In this document: one piece after another, positions 1 through 7,913 of the stretch
How the letters are laid out: each line of letters begins with the position of its first letter
Position numbering within the stretch: the first letter of the stretch is position 1
Origin: Candidatus Hodarchaeota archaeon
Lineage (GTDB): Archaea > Asgardarchaeota > Heimdallarchaeia > Hodarchaeales > YT1-039
Assembly: GCA_016840025.1 (NCBI GenBank)
Contig: JAEOTF010000171.1
Span: 1-20,934 of the forward strand
Reading direction: 5' to 3'
DNA length: 20,934 nt
Translations under genes and position numbers: made by a program
The notes under the pieces: generated by a model
What the model was told of the DNA's origin: nothing
The model's database searches: none
What the model saw: only the letters and a program-made list of their open reading frames with translations

Positions 1-310
1 ATTTGCTGTCTCCGCGGCGCCCTTATTTCTTCCTGTGTCGCCTGTCCGTCCTTTGATGCGGTCGATCATTATCCGTCGTCCGTCCCTCCCATCTCTCCCC
101 CCTCGGTCTAATTGTTCTTATCCATCTCTTCCTGCGTGTCCGCCTCGCTTGTCGCTTTCTCCACCCCGCCCACGCCCCTCTTATCTGCTGCTTCTCCGGC
201 GATCTCATTTCCTCCTGCGCTGCTTGTCCCCACTTTGCCCCCCTCCTTCCTGTTCTTGCCCCCTCTCCTGCTCCGCGCTCGTTTTGATCGACCTTTCCCC
301 AAGTTCATGC
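1..310. other. Low-complexity C/T-rich patch, no supported gene
   Basis: The plus strand here is strongly pyrimidine-biased and far richer in C and G than the rest of the window. In 121-180 a hand count gives 48 of 60 bases as C or T and only 3 A. Open frames exist on both strands but translate into low-complexity Pro/Ser/Leu/Arg (plus) or Gly/Lys/Arg/Glu (minus) with no recognisable domain, so I do not call a gene. Short imperfect repeats of the type tcttcctg...gtccgcc recur near 29 and 126. The change to ordinary AT-rich DNA is abrupt near 310. It could be a real polypurine/polypyrimidine tract, or a contig-end assembly artefact; the sequence alone cannot decide. Confidence 0.6.
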
Positions 311-436
311 GGGAAGTTTTAAAGGGACGCGGTTACTCCTTGCCTTTGCCCTTACAATACTCGATGACATTTGGTTTTTCGCCACCAAACTCCCCTTTCG
401 GCTATTGTAGGCTTTTTTATCCACGAGAGTGCAGCA

Positions 437-1366
437 ATGTCCGATCTTCCTACTCCTTTGGTAGAGCATGCTACAACAGGACGGGCAAATTGTAGAAAAT
501 GCCGCCAAAAAATTAAAAAGGATGAATTACGTATAGGTCTTCCAGCTTTTTATCGAGGGCACATTACTTATCGTTGGTATCACCCTGATTGCGTACCAGA
601 ATGCGGGTTGATAGATATCGGCCCAGAATTGGCGTTTTCAGATGAGGACAAGGCTATTTTAGAAGAAATTACAAAGAAAAAGCCAGTGATGGTACCACTG
701 GCATTAATAACTCCAGAAACAGATTTTTTAGTCACAATCCAAGGGAGAATTGAGAGAATTGATCCAAGAAGAGTGTTTATGAAAAAAACTGCAGAGAAGG
801 GTTATATGCAGGCGGGTATAATAACAGATGGTCAGGCACAACGGAGAATAGTTGGTTGGGATCAAGATAGTGACTTTATAGCAGGACTTGAGGTTGGTAA
901 AAGTTATAACCTGGAGTATTTACAACCTGTTGAAAATAGGATAGGTGAGATTGAATTCCGTGTTACTAGAATCTCTCAGGTAGAAGAAAGTGACTTTAAA
1001 CCAATAAAAGAAGAGATTCCAAAAAAAGAAGTATTTATTTCCCGTAGTCGAACCGATAAACAAAGATGTTGGGGTTGCCGAAGGAGATTTGGCCGAGGAG
1101 AGTTTAGAATCAAAAAAATAGATGAAAAAATCGGGAAAACAGCATTATACCATCTTGGCTGTATTGACCCAAAATATCTCCTTTTAAAGGTAAGAGACTA
1201 TCTGACGGATGAAGATTCGTTAAGAGAAGATAAACTCGATCTTTATAGGCGGACAGAACGAGTGATAAGCCATCGAGACCCAGGATTGCTTCCTGAATTT
1301 CTTAAGTTAGAAATTGAAATGGATGATCAAACTTCAGAATCTAAAGAACCTAATAATCAGAAATAA
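437..1366 (+). CDS. Protein with two PARP-type zinc fingers flanking an OB-fold
   Basis: A 309-residue protein predicted to bind DNA ends, nicks or single strands. The first finger has ligands C19, C22, H49 and C52 in the context GRANCRKC...ELRIG...RWYHPDC, which closely follows the PARP1/DNA ligase III finger pattern (GRAxCxxC...WYHxxC). The second has C211, C214, H239 and C242. Residues about 85-185 alternate short hydrophobic strands around IQGRIERID, AGIITDG and RRIVGWD, as in RPA-like OB-folds. The tail after about 285 is acidic and probably disordered. There is no PARP catalytic or ligase domain. I chose the ATG at 437 rather than the in-frame ATG at 371, because the extra residues carry no domain similarity. 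CDC48 follows 224 bp downstream on the same strand, with no sign of a shared transcript. Domain calls are by eye; the cellular role is inference. Confidence 0.85.
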   Translation: MSDLPTPLVEHATTGRANCRKCRQKIKKDELRIGLPAFYRGHITYRWYHPDCVPECGLIDIGPELAFSDEDKAILEEITKKKPVMVPLALITPETDFLVTIQGRIERIDPRRVFMKKTAEKGYMQAGIITDGQAQRRIVGWDQDSDFIAGLEVGKSYNLEYLQPVENRIGEIEFRVTRISQVEESDFKPIKEEIPKKEVFISRSRTDKQRCWGCRRRFGRGEFRIKKIDEKIGKTALYHLGCIDPKYLLLKVRDYLTDEDSLREDKLDLYRRTERVISHRDPGLLPEFLKLEIEMDDQTSESKEPNNQK

Positions 1367-1590
1367 GGCTTATAACAGATTTAAAACTAAGAATAACTGG
1401 AATAGTTCCTCAGTTACTTCACAGAAGCATTAAATACCGTATTTGGCGGATTTTCTATTCTCTAATACAACTATGCCTATCCATAATGAGGATAATGAAG
1501 AGAGGTTATCATCAAAAATGATATTATGAAAATTCACATAGAATTAGATGTGCTTTTTAGGACTATTTTGAACGATGCTTATGAGGCACA

Positions 1591-3777
1591 ATGGTAAAAG
1601 AAGTTATCCTAAAAGTGGCAGAAGCTCGACAAAGAGATGTTGGTCGAGGGAAAATTCGGATTGATGACGCTACTATGCGAGAAATTGGGATTACAACTGG
1701 AGATGTTGTCCAAATCACAGGACGAAAAACAACGGGCGCAATTGCATGGCCTGCATACATTGAAGACCAAGGTCAGGAGATTGTGCGCATGGACGGGATC
1801 ATCAGGCAAAATGCAAAGGTTAGCTTAGGAGATAAAGTTACTATCAGTAAGGCCAAAGTTCGAGTGGCTCGGACGGTGAATATAGCACCAACACAGTACA
1901 TCACCTTAGATTTAGGTTTTGAGGGTTTTGTAAAGCGTAAGCTCCTTGGATTCCCTGTTACAAAGCAAGATACTGTTCTAATACCGATACTAGGTCGAGC
2001 GATCAGATTCGTAGTTAGTCAAACAACTCCACCCGATATCGTTCTTATAACGGACACAACACAATTAAAAGTTTCAGAGAAACCTATTTCCGAAACAGAC
2101 ACTGGGATTCAAAAGATTAGCTATGAGGACATAGGAGGATTAGATGAGGCGATTCAAAGAGTAAGAGAAATGGTTGAACTGCCACTAAAACATCCAGAGT
2201 TATTCAAACGGTTAGGAATTGATCCACCCAAAGGAGTTTTATTACATGGACCCCCAGGTACTGGAAAAACTTTGATAGCGAAAGCAGTAGTTAATGAATC
2301 AGAGGCATTTTTCATTCCTATTCAAGGACCAGAAATTATGTCCAAATTTTACGGTGAAAGTGAAGCTAGACTTCGAGATATATTCAAAGAGGCTGAAGAC
2401 AATGCACCAAGTGTCATTTTCATTGATGAATTAGATGCCATTGCGCCGAAACGGGAAGAAGTAACAGGGGAAGTAGAACGGAGAGTGGTAGCGCAGCTTC
2501 TTGCCCTAATGGATGGCCTTGAAAGTAGAGGCGAGATAATTGTAATTGGGGCAACTAATAGACCTAACGCTGTAGATCCAGCGCTTAGAAGACCAGGACG
2601 CTTTGACAGGGAGATAGAAATAGGCGTACCCAGTAAAAATGGACGAAAAGAGATATTACAAATTCATTCGCGAGGGATGCCGCTCGGAGAAGCTGTAAAT
2701 TTGGATACCCTCGCTGACATCACACACGGGTTTGTGGGTGCTGATCTCGCTGCTCTTGCTCGAGAAGCTGCAATGAAAACTCTCCGATCGATTTTACCTG
2801 AAATCGATTTAGATGAGGAAGTTGTTCCTCCCAGTGTTCTTGATAAACTACAAGTGAAAATGGATCATTTTACAGAGGCTCTACGGGAAGTTCAACCATC
2901 TGCTATACGAGAAGTATTCATTGAAATTCCAGATGTACATTGGAATGATATTGGTGGAATGGATGAAGTAAAGCAGATTTTAATTGAGGTTGTAGAATGG
3001 CCCTTAAAGAAAAGGGATTCTTTCGAACGCATGGGGATTACCCCTCCTCGTGGCGTGATTCTTTACGGACCTCCTGGGACCGGAAAGACTCTCTTAGCAA
3101 AAGCAGTAGCTACAGAGTCTCAAGCGAATTTTATCAGTGTAAAAGGCCCTGAATTACTATCTAAATGGGTAGGAGAAAGCGAAAAAGCGGTGAGAGAAGT
3201 CTTTCGTAAAGCTAGAACAGCTTCTCCCGCGGTAATTTTTTTCGATGAGATTGATGCTATGGCACCTCGTCGAGGTTCATCAGCCAGTGATAGTGGTGTC
3301 TCAGAAAGAGTAATCTCTCAGCTACTCACTGAAATGGATGGACTTGAATCACTCAGTGACGTCGTTGTACTTGCTGCTACCAACCGTCCAGATATTATTG
3401 ATTCCGCAATCTTACGTCCAGGGCGTTTCGACAGAGTTGTGAGAGTTCCCACTCCTGAGGCCGAGGCACGTGAACAGATCTTGAAAATACATACTGGCGA
3501 AATGCCCCTATCAAAAGATATAGACTTAGTAAAACTAGCAAAAGAGACAGAAGGATATGTAGGATCAGATCTAGCAGCTTTGTGCAGGGAAAGTGCGATG
3601 ATTGCCTTGAGGGAAGATGATATGGCCACTACCGTGGAATGGAAACATTTCGAGGCTGCAATGAACCAAGTGCATCCCTCAGTTACACCTGAAATGATGC
3701 GTTGGTTCAACGAGATTGAAGCCCAGTTTAAGCGAAGACAAACTGTTCAAGCCCAGTTACCAGCGATATTCGGTTAA
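1591..3777 (+). CDS. cdc48: CDC48/VCP-type AAA+ ATPase
   Basis: A 728-residue hexameric ATPase that unfolds or extracts proteins, feeding the proteasome or remodelling complexes in the cytoplasm. Residues 1-about 180 form the CDC48 N-domain (double-psi barrel start [16 protein letters not shown]). The D1 ring has Walker A GPPGTGKT at 220-227, Walker B acidic pair D279/E280 and the arginine-finger region [12 protein letters not shown]. The D2 ring has GPPGTGKT at 493-500, D552/E553 and [12 protein letters not shown]. Both rings look catalytically complete and the length is normal for archaea. The last residues are AIFG, so the C-terminus resembles a proteasome-docking HbYX motif with Phe in place of Tyr; docking is inference. 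The start matches the usual N-terminus. The gene converges with the thiolase gene, with 151 bp between them. Confidence 0.97.
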   Translation: MVKEVILKVAEARQRDVGRGKIRIDDATMREIGITTGDVVQITGRKTTGAIAWPAYIEDQGQEIVRMDGIIRQNAKVSLGDKVTISKAKVRVARTVNIAPTQYITLDLGFEGFVKRKLLGFPVTKQDTVLIPILGRAIRFVVSQTTPPDIVLITDTTQLKVSEKPISETDTGIQKISYEDIGGLDEAIQRVREMVELPLKHPELFKRLGIDPPKGVLLHGPPGTGKTLIAKAVVNESEAFFIPIQGPEIMSKFYGESEARLRDIFKEAEDNAPSVIFIDELDAIAPKREEVTGEVERRVVAQLLALMDGLESRGEIIVIGATNRPNAVDPALRRPGRFDREIEIGVPSKNGRKEILQIHSRGMPLGEAVNLDTLADITHGFVGADLAALAREAAMKTLRSILPEIDLDEEVVPPSVLDKLQVKMDHFTEALREVQPSAIREVFIEIPDVHWNDIGGMDEVKQILIEVVEWPLKKRDSFERMGITPPRGVILYGPPGTGKTLLAKAVATESQANFISVKGPELLSKWVGESEKAVREVFRKARTASPAVIFFDEIDAMAPRRGSSASDSGVSERVISQLLTEMDGLESLSDVVVLAATNRPDIIDSAILRPGRFDRVVRVPTPEAEAREQILKIHTGEMPLSKDIDLVKLAKETEGYVGSDLAALCRESAMIALREDDMATTVEWKHFEAAMNQVHPSVTPEMMRWFNEIEAQFKRRQTVQAQLPAIFG

Positions 3778-3928
3778 TTCTTGTTTGGTGTATAAGAATA
3801 CAAAAGGAATTATCTGTGAGGAATTCTGTAAAAAATCAATTTATAGTCGAGTTAAGCATTAATGGTGTCACATAAAAGAGGTAAACAAACCGATGGACTT
3901 AATAGAGCCATAAATGGGTGAAGAATGT

Positions 3929-4882
3929 TTAAGATTTTCTGATTCCGAACTCCTCTATTATTTTACAAGTTTGACATAAGTCCTTGGAGCTTGAAATGCC
4001 ACACTGGGGACATATGCTCTCTTCCTGCTTTGTGATAATTTTGGTAGTCTTCAAGGCATCAATTATCTTGTTATATGCTCTAAACGTACTTATCATAACT
4101 GTAGGGTTGTGTTGCTCCATTTCATTAAAAAACTGCCGGATAGCGTTTCGCATGGCTTCACTTGAATATGGACAACCTATCGTTTGAATTGGAAGCTTTT
4201 TAGTGAAAGCGTAGAGTGTTGTTTCTCGTTCGCTGACTTCACTTAGCGGTTTAATTCTAGAAATTTCCTGTTTGTATGATTTTTTCTTAGCATCCCTCAT
4301 AAATCGCTGGGAATCCCCTCTAAGTAAGTTTAACATTATAGTCTGAACTTGATCATCTAATGTGTGTCCAGTAGCGATGATGTCAATGTTTTCTCTCTTC
4401 CCCAAGAGGCTTAAAGCACGTCTTCTTAAAATGCCACAAATAGCGCAAGAAGATCTTTGAATTTTCTGTTTATTTCTTTGATCAATAAGTTCATCTAGAG
4501 AAACGCCAAAAAGATTCTTGAAACTTTCTATTACATAAGGAACTTGAACTGATTGACTGAACTTCGTGGCAAGAAGCAGACTTTCATCACGATAGTTGAT
4601 TATTCCTTCATCTATGATTAAAGCAATAAGAGTTATGTCAGGTCTTTTTTTATACAGGTTAGAAAGGATGTGAAGGAGTACAGTACTGTCTTTTCCCCCT
4701 GATAAGGCAACCCCTATTCTTGTTTTATATCTGATAAGCTTCTCTCGATTGATAGTCCGACGAACACGCTTTTCTATTATATTTGTGAAGCATCTCTGGC
4801 ATAGAATCTTTCCTGATCCAAATTCTTTGCAAAAAGGCTTTTGACGACAACATTCTTGATAAAAATCTCGATCTTCATTCAT
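3929..4882 (-). CDS. TtuA/Ncs6-type tRNA 2-thiolation enzyme
   Basis: An ATP-dependent sulfurtransferase predicted to thiolate a tRNA uridine or thymidine. In the 317-residue form, SGGKDS at 61-66 is the PP-loop that adenylates the tRNA base. C146/C149 (CAICG) and C237 (GCPYS) occupy the positions of the three [4Fe-4S] ligands of the TtuA/Ncs6 family, and GHTLDD at 172-177 is the conserved core. An N-terminal Cys cluster (C11/C12, C18, C28, C31) and a C-terminal one (C291, C294, C303, C306) match the two zinc fingers of TtuA. I start at the ATG whose bases overlap the upstream TGA stop (ATGAATGA); ATGs at 4894 and 4933 are also in frame. It is the last gene of the prefoldin operon, so translation is probably coupled. 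Whether it acts at U34 (Ncs6) or U54 (TtuA) cannot be told here. Confidence 0.9.
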   Translation of the reverse strand: MNEDRDFYQECCRQKPFCKEFGSGKILCQRCFTNIIEKRVRRTINREKLIRYKTRIGVALSGGKDSTVLLHILSNLYKKRPDITLIALIIDEGIINYRDESLLLATKFSQSVQVPYVIESFKNLFGVSLDELIDQRNKQKIQRSSCAICGILRRRALSLLGKRENIDIIATGHTLDDQVQTIMLNLLRGDSQRFMRDAKKKSYKQEISRIKPLSEVSERETTLYAFTKKLPIQTIGCPYSSEAMRNAIRQFFNEMEQHNPTVMISTFRAYNKIIDALKTTKIITKQEESICPQCGISSSKDLCQTCKIIEEFGIRKS

Positions 4883-5153
4883 CGGATCTAACATATTCCC
4901 TAAGCTTCTCTTTTCCAAAAAGGATGCTCTCATCCACTATTTGATTTACTACTGAATTAAGGTCTTTGATTGATGATAAAGAAGATGGAAAAATCTCTAC
5001 ATCAATAGTTATGTTTTTAGATTCTGCATCAATTAAGATGTTGATCTTTTCATCTATGATTTTTTCGGACGGAATTCTTTTTCTAAGTAACTTTAGAAGA
5101 AATTGATATATTGCATCTATTACATCTTCAAGATCATTAAGTGCATTCATCAT
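4875..5153 (-). CDS. DUF3194 family protein, prefoldin neighbour
   Basis: A 92-residue protein of unknown function. The N-terminal half is helical and amphipathic (EDVIDAIYQFLLKLLRKR). A short strand pair (INILIDAE, ITIDVEIF) follows, then a C-terminal helix. Small proteins of this type are known as DUF3194 and sit beside prefoldin beta in many archaea; I assign it by that position, size and pattern. Its start overlaps the prefoldin stop by four bases (ATGA), and its stop overlaps the thiolase start, so all three genes are translationally coupled. Two consecutive Met codons open the frame; either could be used. Confidence 0.75.
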   Translation of the reverse strand: MMNALNDLEDVIDAIYQFLLKLLRKRIPSEKIIDEKINILIDAESKNITIDVEIFPSSLSSIKDLNSVVNQIVDESILFGKEKLREYVRSDE

Positions 5154-5503
5154 TTAATCGAACCAGACAATGACAACTTTTGTACTTCTTCCTGGAGCAC
5201 CTGAAATTTTATTCTTTGTTGTTGTTCCTGATTTGCGAGTCGTGTTCTTATTTTTTCAAGTAGTTCTTTCTTTTTGGTTAAATCCTTTTTTATTGAGTCA
5301 GGTGAGCCGAGAAAGAAAAGAGCTCCCTTCCTCTGAAAATTAAGCTCATGACCATTTTCCAGAATATCGAATGACTTATCGATCTCCCTTAATTGGGCTT
5401 CAGTCTCTTCGATTTGGAATTGGGCTTCCCTTAATTCATTTTCAATTTTATTAAGCTGTTCAACTTTTTTCTGAACATTAGGAGATAGGTTTGGAATCGT
5501 CAT
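5150..5503 (-). CDS. pfdB: Prefoldin beta subunit
   Basis: A 117-residue chaperone subunit that with alpha subunits forms the jellyfish-shaped archaeal prefoldin hexamer and passes nascent chains to the thermosome. An N-terminal coiled coil (VEQLNKIENELREAQFQIEETEAQ) and a C-terminal coiled coil (DLTKKKELLEKIRTRLANQEQQ) flank the beta-hairpin segment with GALFFLGS, as usual for the beta type. I start at the ATG of MTIPNLSPNVQKKVEQLN, which gives the usual family length; the frame could extend five codons up to a TTG at 5518. First gene of the operon with DUF3194 and the tRNA thiolase. A tnpB element ends only about 60 bp upstream. Confidence 0.92.
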   Translation of the reverse strand: MTIPNLSPNVQKKVEQLNKIENELREAQFQIEETEAQLREIDKSFDILENGHELNFQRKGALFFLGSPDSIKKDLTKKKELLEKIRTRLANQEQQQRIKFQVLQEEVQKLSLSGSIK

Positions 5504-5539
5504 CTCTTTTACATCCAAAACAGGAAGATTTGAGTCTTT

Positions 5540-5549
5540 CTTAAATACT
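5540..5549 (-). promoter_or_regulatory. Candidate TATA box of the prefoldin operon
   Basis: Read on the minus strand this is agtatttaag, centred about 42 bases before the chosen pfdB ATG. That fits an archaeal TATA box with a leader of about 15 nt. It lies only 15-25 bases from the right end of the tnpB element, so the insertion left the core promoter intact but replaced everything upstream. Confidence 0.4.
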
Positions 5550-5564
5550 TGCTCAGAGTCATTT

Positions 5565-5720
5565 TTGAACTACCTCCTCCTAAAAGAAGAGGATTCCTCG
5601 TTCCTCGAAAACTGCTTCGACAGAAGTCTGACATTTTCTCCGGAGGCGTGACTTTCCGCCATTCCCGCGGTAGAGGGGTTAACTATTTGAACGTGACGGG
5701 CTTCCCTCAAAATTCTCCTG
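5565..5720 (-). ncRNA. Likely guide (omega/re) RNA at the tnpB right end
   Basis: The end of tnpB on the minus strand runs into a right-end signature: GGAATCC, a pyrimidine-rich arm, TTTTAG, the purine-rich arm GAGGAGG, then TAGTTCAA, with the tnpB stop codon inside it. In characterised IS200/IS605 elements the RNA made from this end is bound by TnpB and its 3' extension into flanking DNA is the guide. Here the guide would begin near 5564 and read toward the prefoldin promoter. The last 30 or so codons of tnpB (ESHASGENVR... FRRR) are the type of coding sequence that overlaps such RNAs. The 5' limit is a guess. Confidence 0.45.
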
Positions 5721-6829
5721 CCTTCTATTCGAATATTCACGGCAGCATTAGGGTCTCTCTTGTGAATCGTGTCACATTCCGGGCAGTGCCATGTCCGCTC
5801 TCTCAGGTCGAGGTCGTGCTTGACGAAACCACATTGTGAACACGTCTTACTGGAGGGGAAGAAGCGCTCTATCAAGACGAGATGTTTCCCCTGCCAGTTC
5901 AGTTTATATTTCAACACAGTCACAAACTGATGCCACGAAAAATCCAGAGTGACCGACTTAGACAACCCCGAATTGAATTGTTGCATGCCGTGAATATTCA
6001 AATCTTCCAAACATATCGCGTCAAAGGTGCGGCTCAGGGTGAACGTGGTCTTGTGAGTCCAGTCTAGTTTGCGATTGAAGATTTTCGCGTACAGACGTGC
6101 CAAAGCGAGGCTCGCCTTGTGCCAATTGTGCGAGCCGTGTTTTTTCCGTGCGAGAGTGCGATGTAGTCTCGCCACTTTTTTCTCCATTTGGCGGTAAAAC
6201 CGCGGATTTGCCAGTTTGGCGGGCTCACTCACCAGAAAAGCGGCTGCAGACATATCATACGCGCCAATCTTATCCTCGAAAACCACCTGTTTGGTTTTCA
6301 CGGGTAATTCTCGTTCGATTAGGATAGCCACGTAATATTTGCCTGTTTTCGTTCTGCTAAGAGTGACTTTTCGAATAGCCTCGTCAAAGACGCGCCCATC
6401 CCAGTACTTCACCGGTGTTTTAATCTTCGGCAATTTGATTGTTTTATTCTCAAAGTCAATTTGGATATTCTGATTGACATTAATGGTCGTATAGGCCTGT
6501 GTGGCTTTTTGGCTTTTGAATTGCGGATACCCCACGTGGGAAGATCGAAAAAAGTTGGTAAAGGCAGTTGTCAGGTGTTTACGAGCTTGCTGTAAGGCAA
6601 TGGAGTCTACTTCTTTTAAAAACGCGAATTCCCGTTTGTAGTCCTTTTCGGTCTTATACTGGTAATTGTAAAGAGCCTCCCGATCCGCTTTGTATTGCTC
6701 ATAGACTTTCTTCCGTTCGACCAACATTGAATTATAGATGAACCGACAACAGCCAAAGGTGTTATTCAAAATAGTGCGCTGTGCTTTGTTCGGATAGAGT
6801 CGGAATTTAAACGCCTTATGGATTAGCAC
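5570..6829 (-). CDS. tnpB: TnpB RNA-guided nuclease (IS605 OrfB family)
   Basis: A 419-residue protein of the family ancestral to Cas12, which cuts DNA matching its guide RNA and helps the element persist. The start KAFKFRLYPNKAQ is typical. RuvC residues are present: D192 (AYDMSAAAF), E275 (ICLEDLN) and D359 (HKRDPNAAVNI). The zinc ribbon has C330, C333, C349 and C352. The residues around D192 are slightly unusual, with Ala before YDMS where Gly is common, but the nuclease looks intact. The start codon is GTG at 6829; there is no ATG nearby. Full length, no frameshift. Oriented the same way as the prefoldin operon below it, so readthrough is possible. Confidence 0.93.
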   Translation of the reverse strand: MLIHKAFKFRLYPNKAQRTILNNTFGCCRFIYNSMLVERKKVYEQYKADREALYNYQYKTEKDYKREFAFLKEVDSIALQQARKHLTTAFTNFFRSSHVGYPQFKSQKATQAYTTINVNQNIQIDFENKTIKLPKIKTPVKYWDGRVFDEAIRKVTLSRTKTGKYYVAILIERELPVKTKQVVFEDKIGAYDMSAAAFLVSEPAKLANPRFYRQMEKKVARLHRTLARKKHGSHNWHKASLALARLYAKIFNRKLDWTHKTTFTLSRTFDAICLEDLNIHGMQQFNSGLSKSVTLDFSWHQFVTVLKYKLNWQGKHLVLIERFFPSSKTCSQCGFVKHDLDLRERTWHCPECDTIHKRDPNAAVNIRIEGRRILREARHVQIVNPSTAGMAESHASGENVRLLSKQFSRNEESSSFRRR

Positions 6830-7144
6830 AGCCAGGGTCAGACCTGAGCGAAATAGTGCTCAAAGGAATAACGTCGGCATGATTTAAAAGAAAATTCACA
6901 GGTGGGATGGAAGTGAAACCTATCTAATTTTGCGTTCTACCGGTTTTTACGTTTCCATTTGGCTTATGTGAAGGGGCTAACTCCTGAGATCAAGGAATCC
7001 CGTATTTAACGGGAGTAATTCATCCATCCCTTAAAAAAGACGGCTTTCTTGCACTTTCTTTGATAAGCATTTGAATCTAAAGATTAGAATACGTCTAGGG
7101 CTTAGAAATTAAATTATAAAATAACTGGATACTATGAAAAAGAC
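6830..7144. other. Intergenic stretch with an inverted right-end-like hairpin
   Basis: No gene is visible. 6830-6988 is probably the left part of the tnpB element. At 6994-7021 on the plus strand the sequence reads GGAATCC, then CGT, ATTTA, ACGGGAG and TAATTCA. It forms a 6-bp stem (TCCCGT with ACGGGA) around the loop ATTTA. The order GGAATCC-stem-TTTA-stem-GGAG-TA-TTCA is the same as at the right end of the tnpB element, but on the opposite strand. It may be the relic of an older element of the same type. Confidence 0.45.
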
Positions 7145-7216
7145 CAACTCAAAATTAAAAAAAAAGAAAAAAATAGAAAAAAGAGGTTAAAGGAACCCGA
7201 AGTTTCTTTAACTGGA
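7145..7216 (-). terminator. Hairpin plus T-tract terminator
   Basis: Just after the stop of the minus-strand surface-protein gene there is an imperfect stem (gttaaag paired with ctttaac, with flanking extra pairs), then on the minus strand a long T-rich run complementary to the A-rich 7148-7187. It would end the cytochrome and surface-protein transcript. Confidence 0.6.
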
Positions 7217-7217
7217 C

Positions 7218-7871
7218 TTATTTCCGTTTTCGTTGGATAAAAAGTGTAGTAATCACTAAAGAACCCAATCCAGCGACTAATTCAAAGCCAGGGCTTGATC
7301 CACTGGATGACTCCGATACTGGAGTGCTTTCTTCTTCAGTGGTAGTAGTAGTTGTTGTCTCAGCACCTGTAGTGACAATATAGTGCTTAATTGTCTCTTC
7401 ACTCGCTAAATACATCCCACAAGGAGTAAAAACGTTATAGATCGCATAGAACTGTGTTTTTCCGTCAAATGAAACAGTGAAGTCGAATTTGTAGAATGAA
7501 TGAGTGCCATTCTCCGAAACGAAGGTAAAGAAGGGGCCAGTGTTCTGATTTATATCCAAAGTTTTACCTCCGTCATTTCCCTTAAGTCGAAGGAAATCAT
7601 TAGTGTTATTGGACCATTCGGTCTGGAACAACACGTACCAGATTGTCACAGTAGTGCCAAGGTCAACATCCGGCAGCTCATCTTCGGTATTCAGAACTTC
7701 TCCGTTGTAGGTAGTGTTAATGTACTCAGCTGGGTCTGGCATGACGAAATCATCCATAACCGACTCCGTACCAGCCATAGCAGGACTACTTGGGTTAATA
7801 TTAGCCTTTAACACTATAGTGCTAAATGACGCTATTATTAAAATGCCGATAATTACACTTTTCTTGTTCAT
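7218..7871 (-). CDS. Membrane-anchored surface protein of unknown function
   Basis: A 217-residue protein. Residues 1-about 25 form a signal peptide or membrane start (MNKKSVIIGILIIASF). The body, about 40-170, is rich in strands and aromatic residues with several N-glycosylation sequons (NTT, NNT, NGT). Next comes a stalk of seven Thr followed by Glu/Ser (about 172-190), then SPGFELVAGLGSLVITTLF and the basic end IQRKRK. This is an archaeal cell-surface layout: exported, stalked and held by a C-terminal helix, resembling CTERM sorting tails. No enzyme motif or heme site is visible. It starts 42 bp after the cytochrome stop on the same strand, with aggga before the ATG, so the two are probably cotranscribed and may act together. 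I do not recognise the body domain. Confidence 0.8.
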   Translation of the reverse strand: MNKKSVIIGILIIASFSTIVLKANINPSSPAMAGTESVMDDFVMPDPAEYINTTYNGEVLNTEDELPDVDLGTTVTIWYVLFQTEWSNNTNDFLRLKGNDGGKTLDINQNTGPFFTFVSENGTHSFYKFDFTVSFDGKTQFYAIYNVFTPCGMYLASEETIKHYIVTTGAETTTTTTTEEESTPVSESSSGSSPGFELVAGLGSLVITTLFIQRKRK

Positions 7872-7913
7872 AAAAATCCCTTTTTCAGTTTCTTCTGTTT
7901 TTACAGGTTCTTA

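Larger units (their letters stand above)
5565..6990 (-). mobile_element. IS605-type element carrying tnpB only
   Basis: The element contains one gene, tnpB, and no tnpA transposase is visible, so it would need TnpA from elsewhere to move. The right end is well placed at TTCAA (5565-5569), directly after the hairpin. The left end is uncertain. Minus-strand TTGAT at 6989-6993 matches the target motif used by ISDra2-type elements and would put the left boundary at about 6988, but other choices are possible. No target duplication is expected for this family. Confidence 0.6.

Noticed and set aside
1428..1452. attaaatacc as a TATA box for CDC48
   Set aside because: It is about 150 bases from the start codon and several equally good AT-rich sites lie closer, so no single site could be chosen.
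3318..3710. A 130-codon open frame opposite the CDC48 D2 ring
   Set aside because: It mirrors the conserved AAA+ coding frame and has no domain of its own; it is an antisense shadow.
5549..6327. Plus-strand open frames across the tnpB element
   Set aside because: They are antisense to an intact TnpB with all RuvC and zinc residues and resemble no known family.
6920..6933. The 14-mer ctatctaattttgc shared with 17487-17500
   Set aside because: One AT-rich 14-base match in 21 kb is expected by chance, and the flanks do not match.
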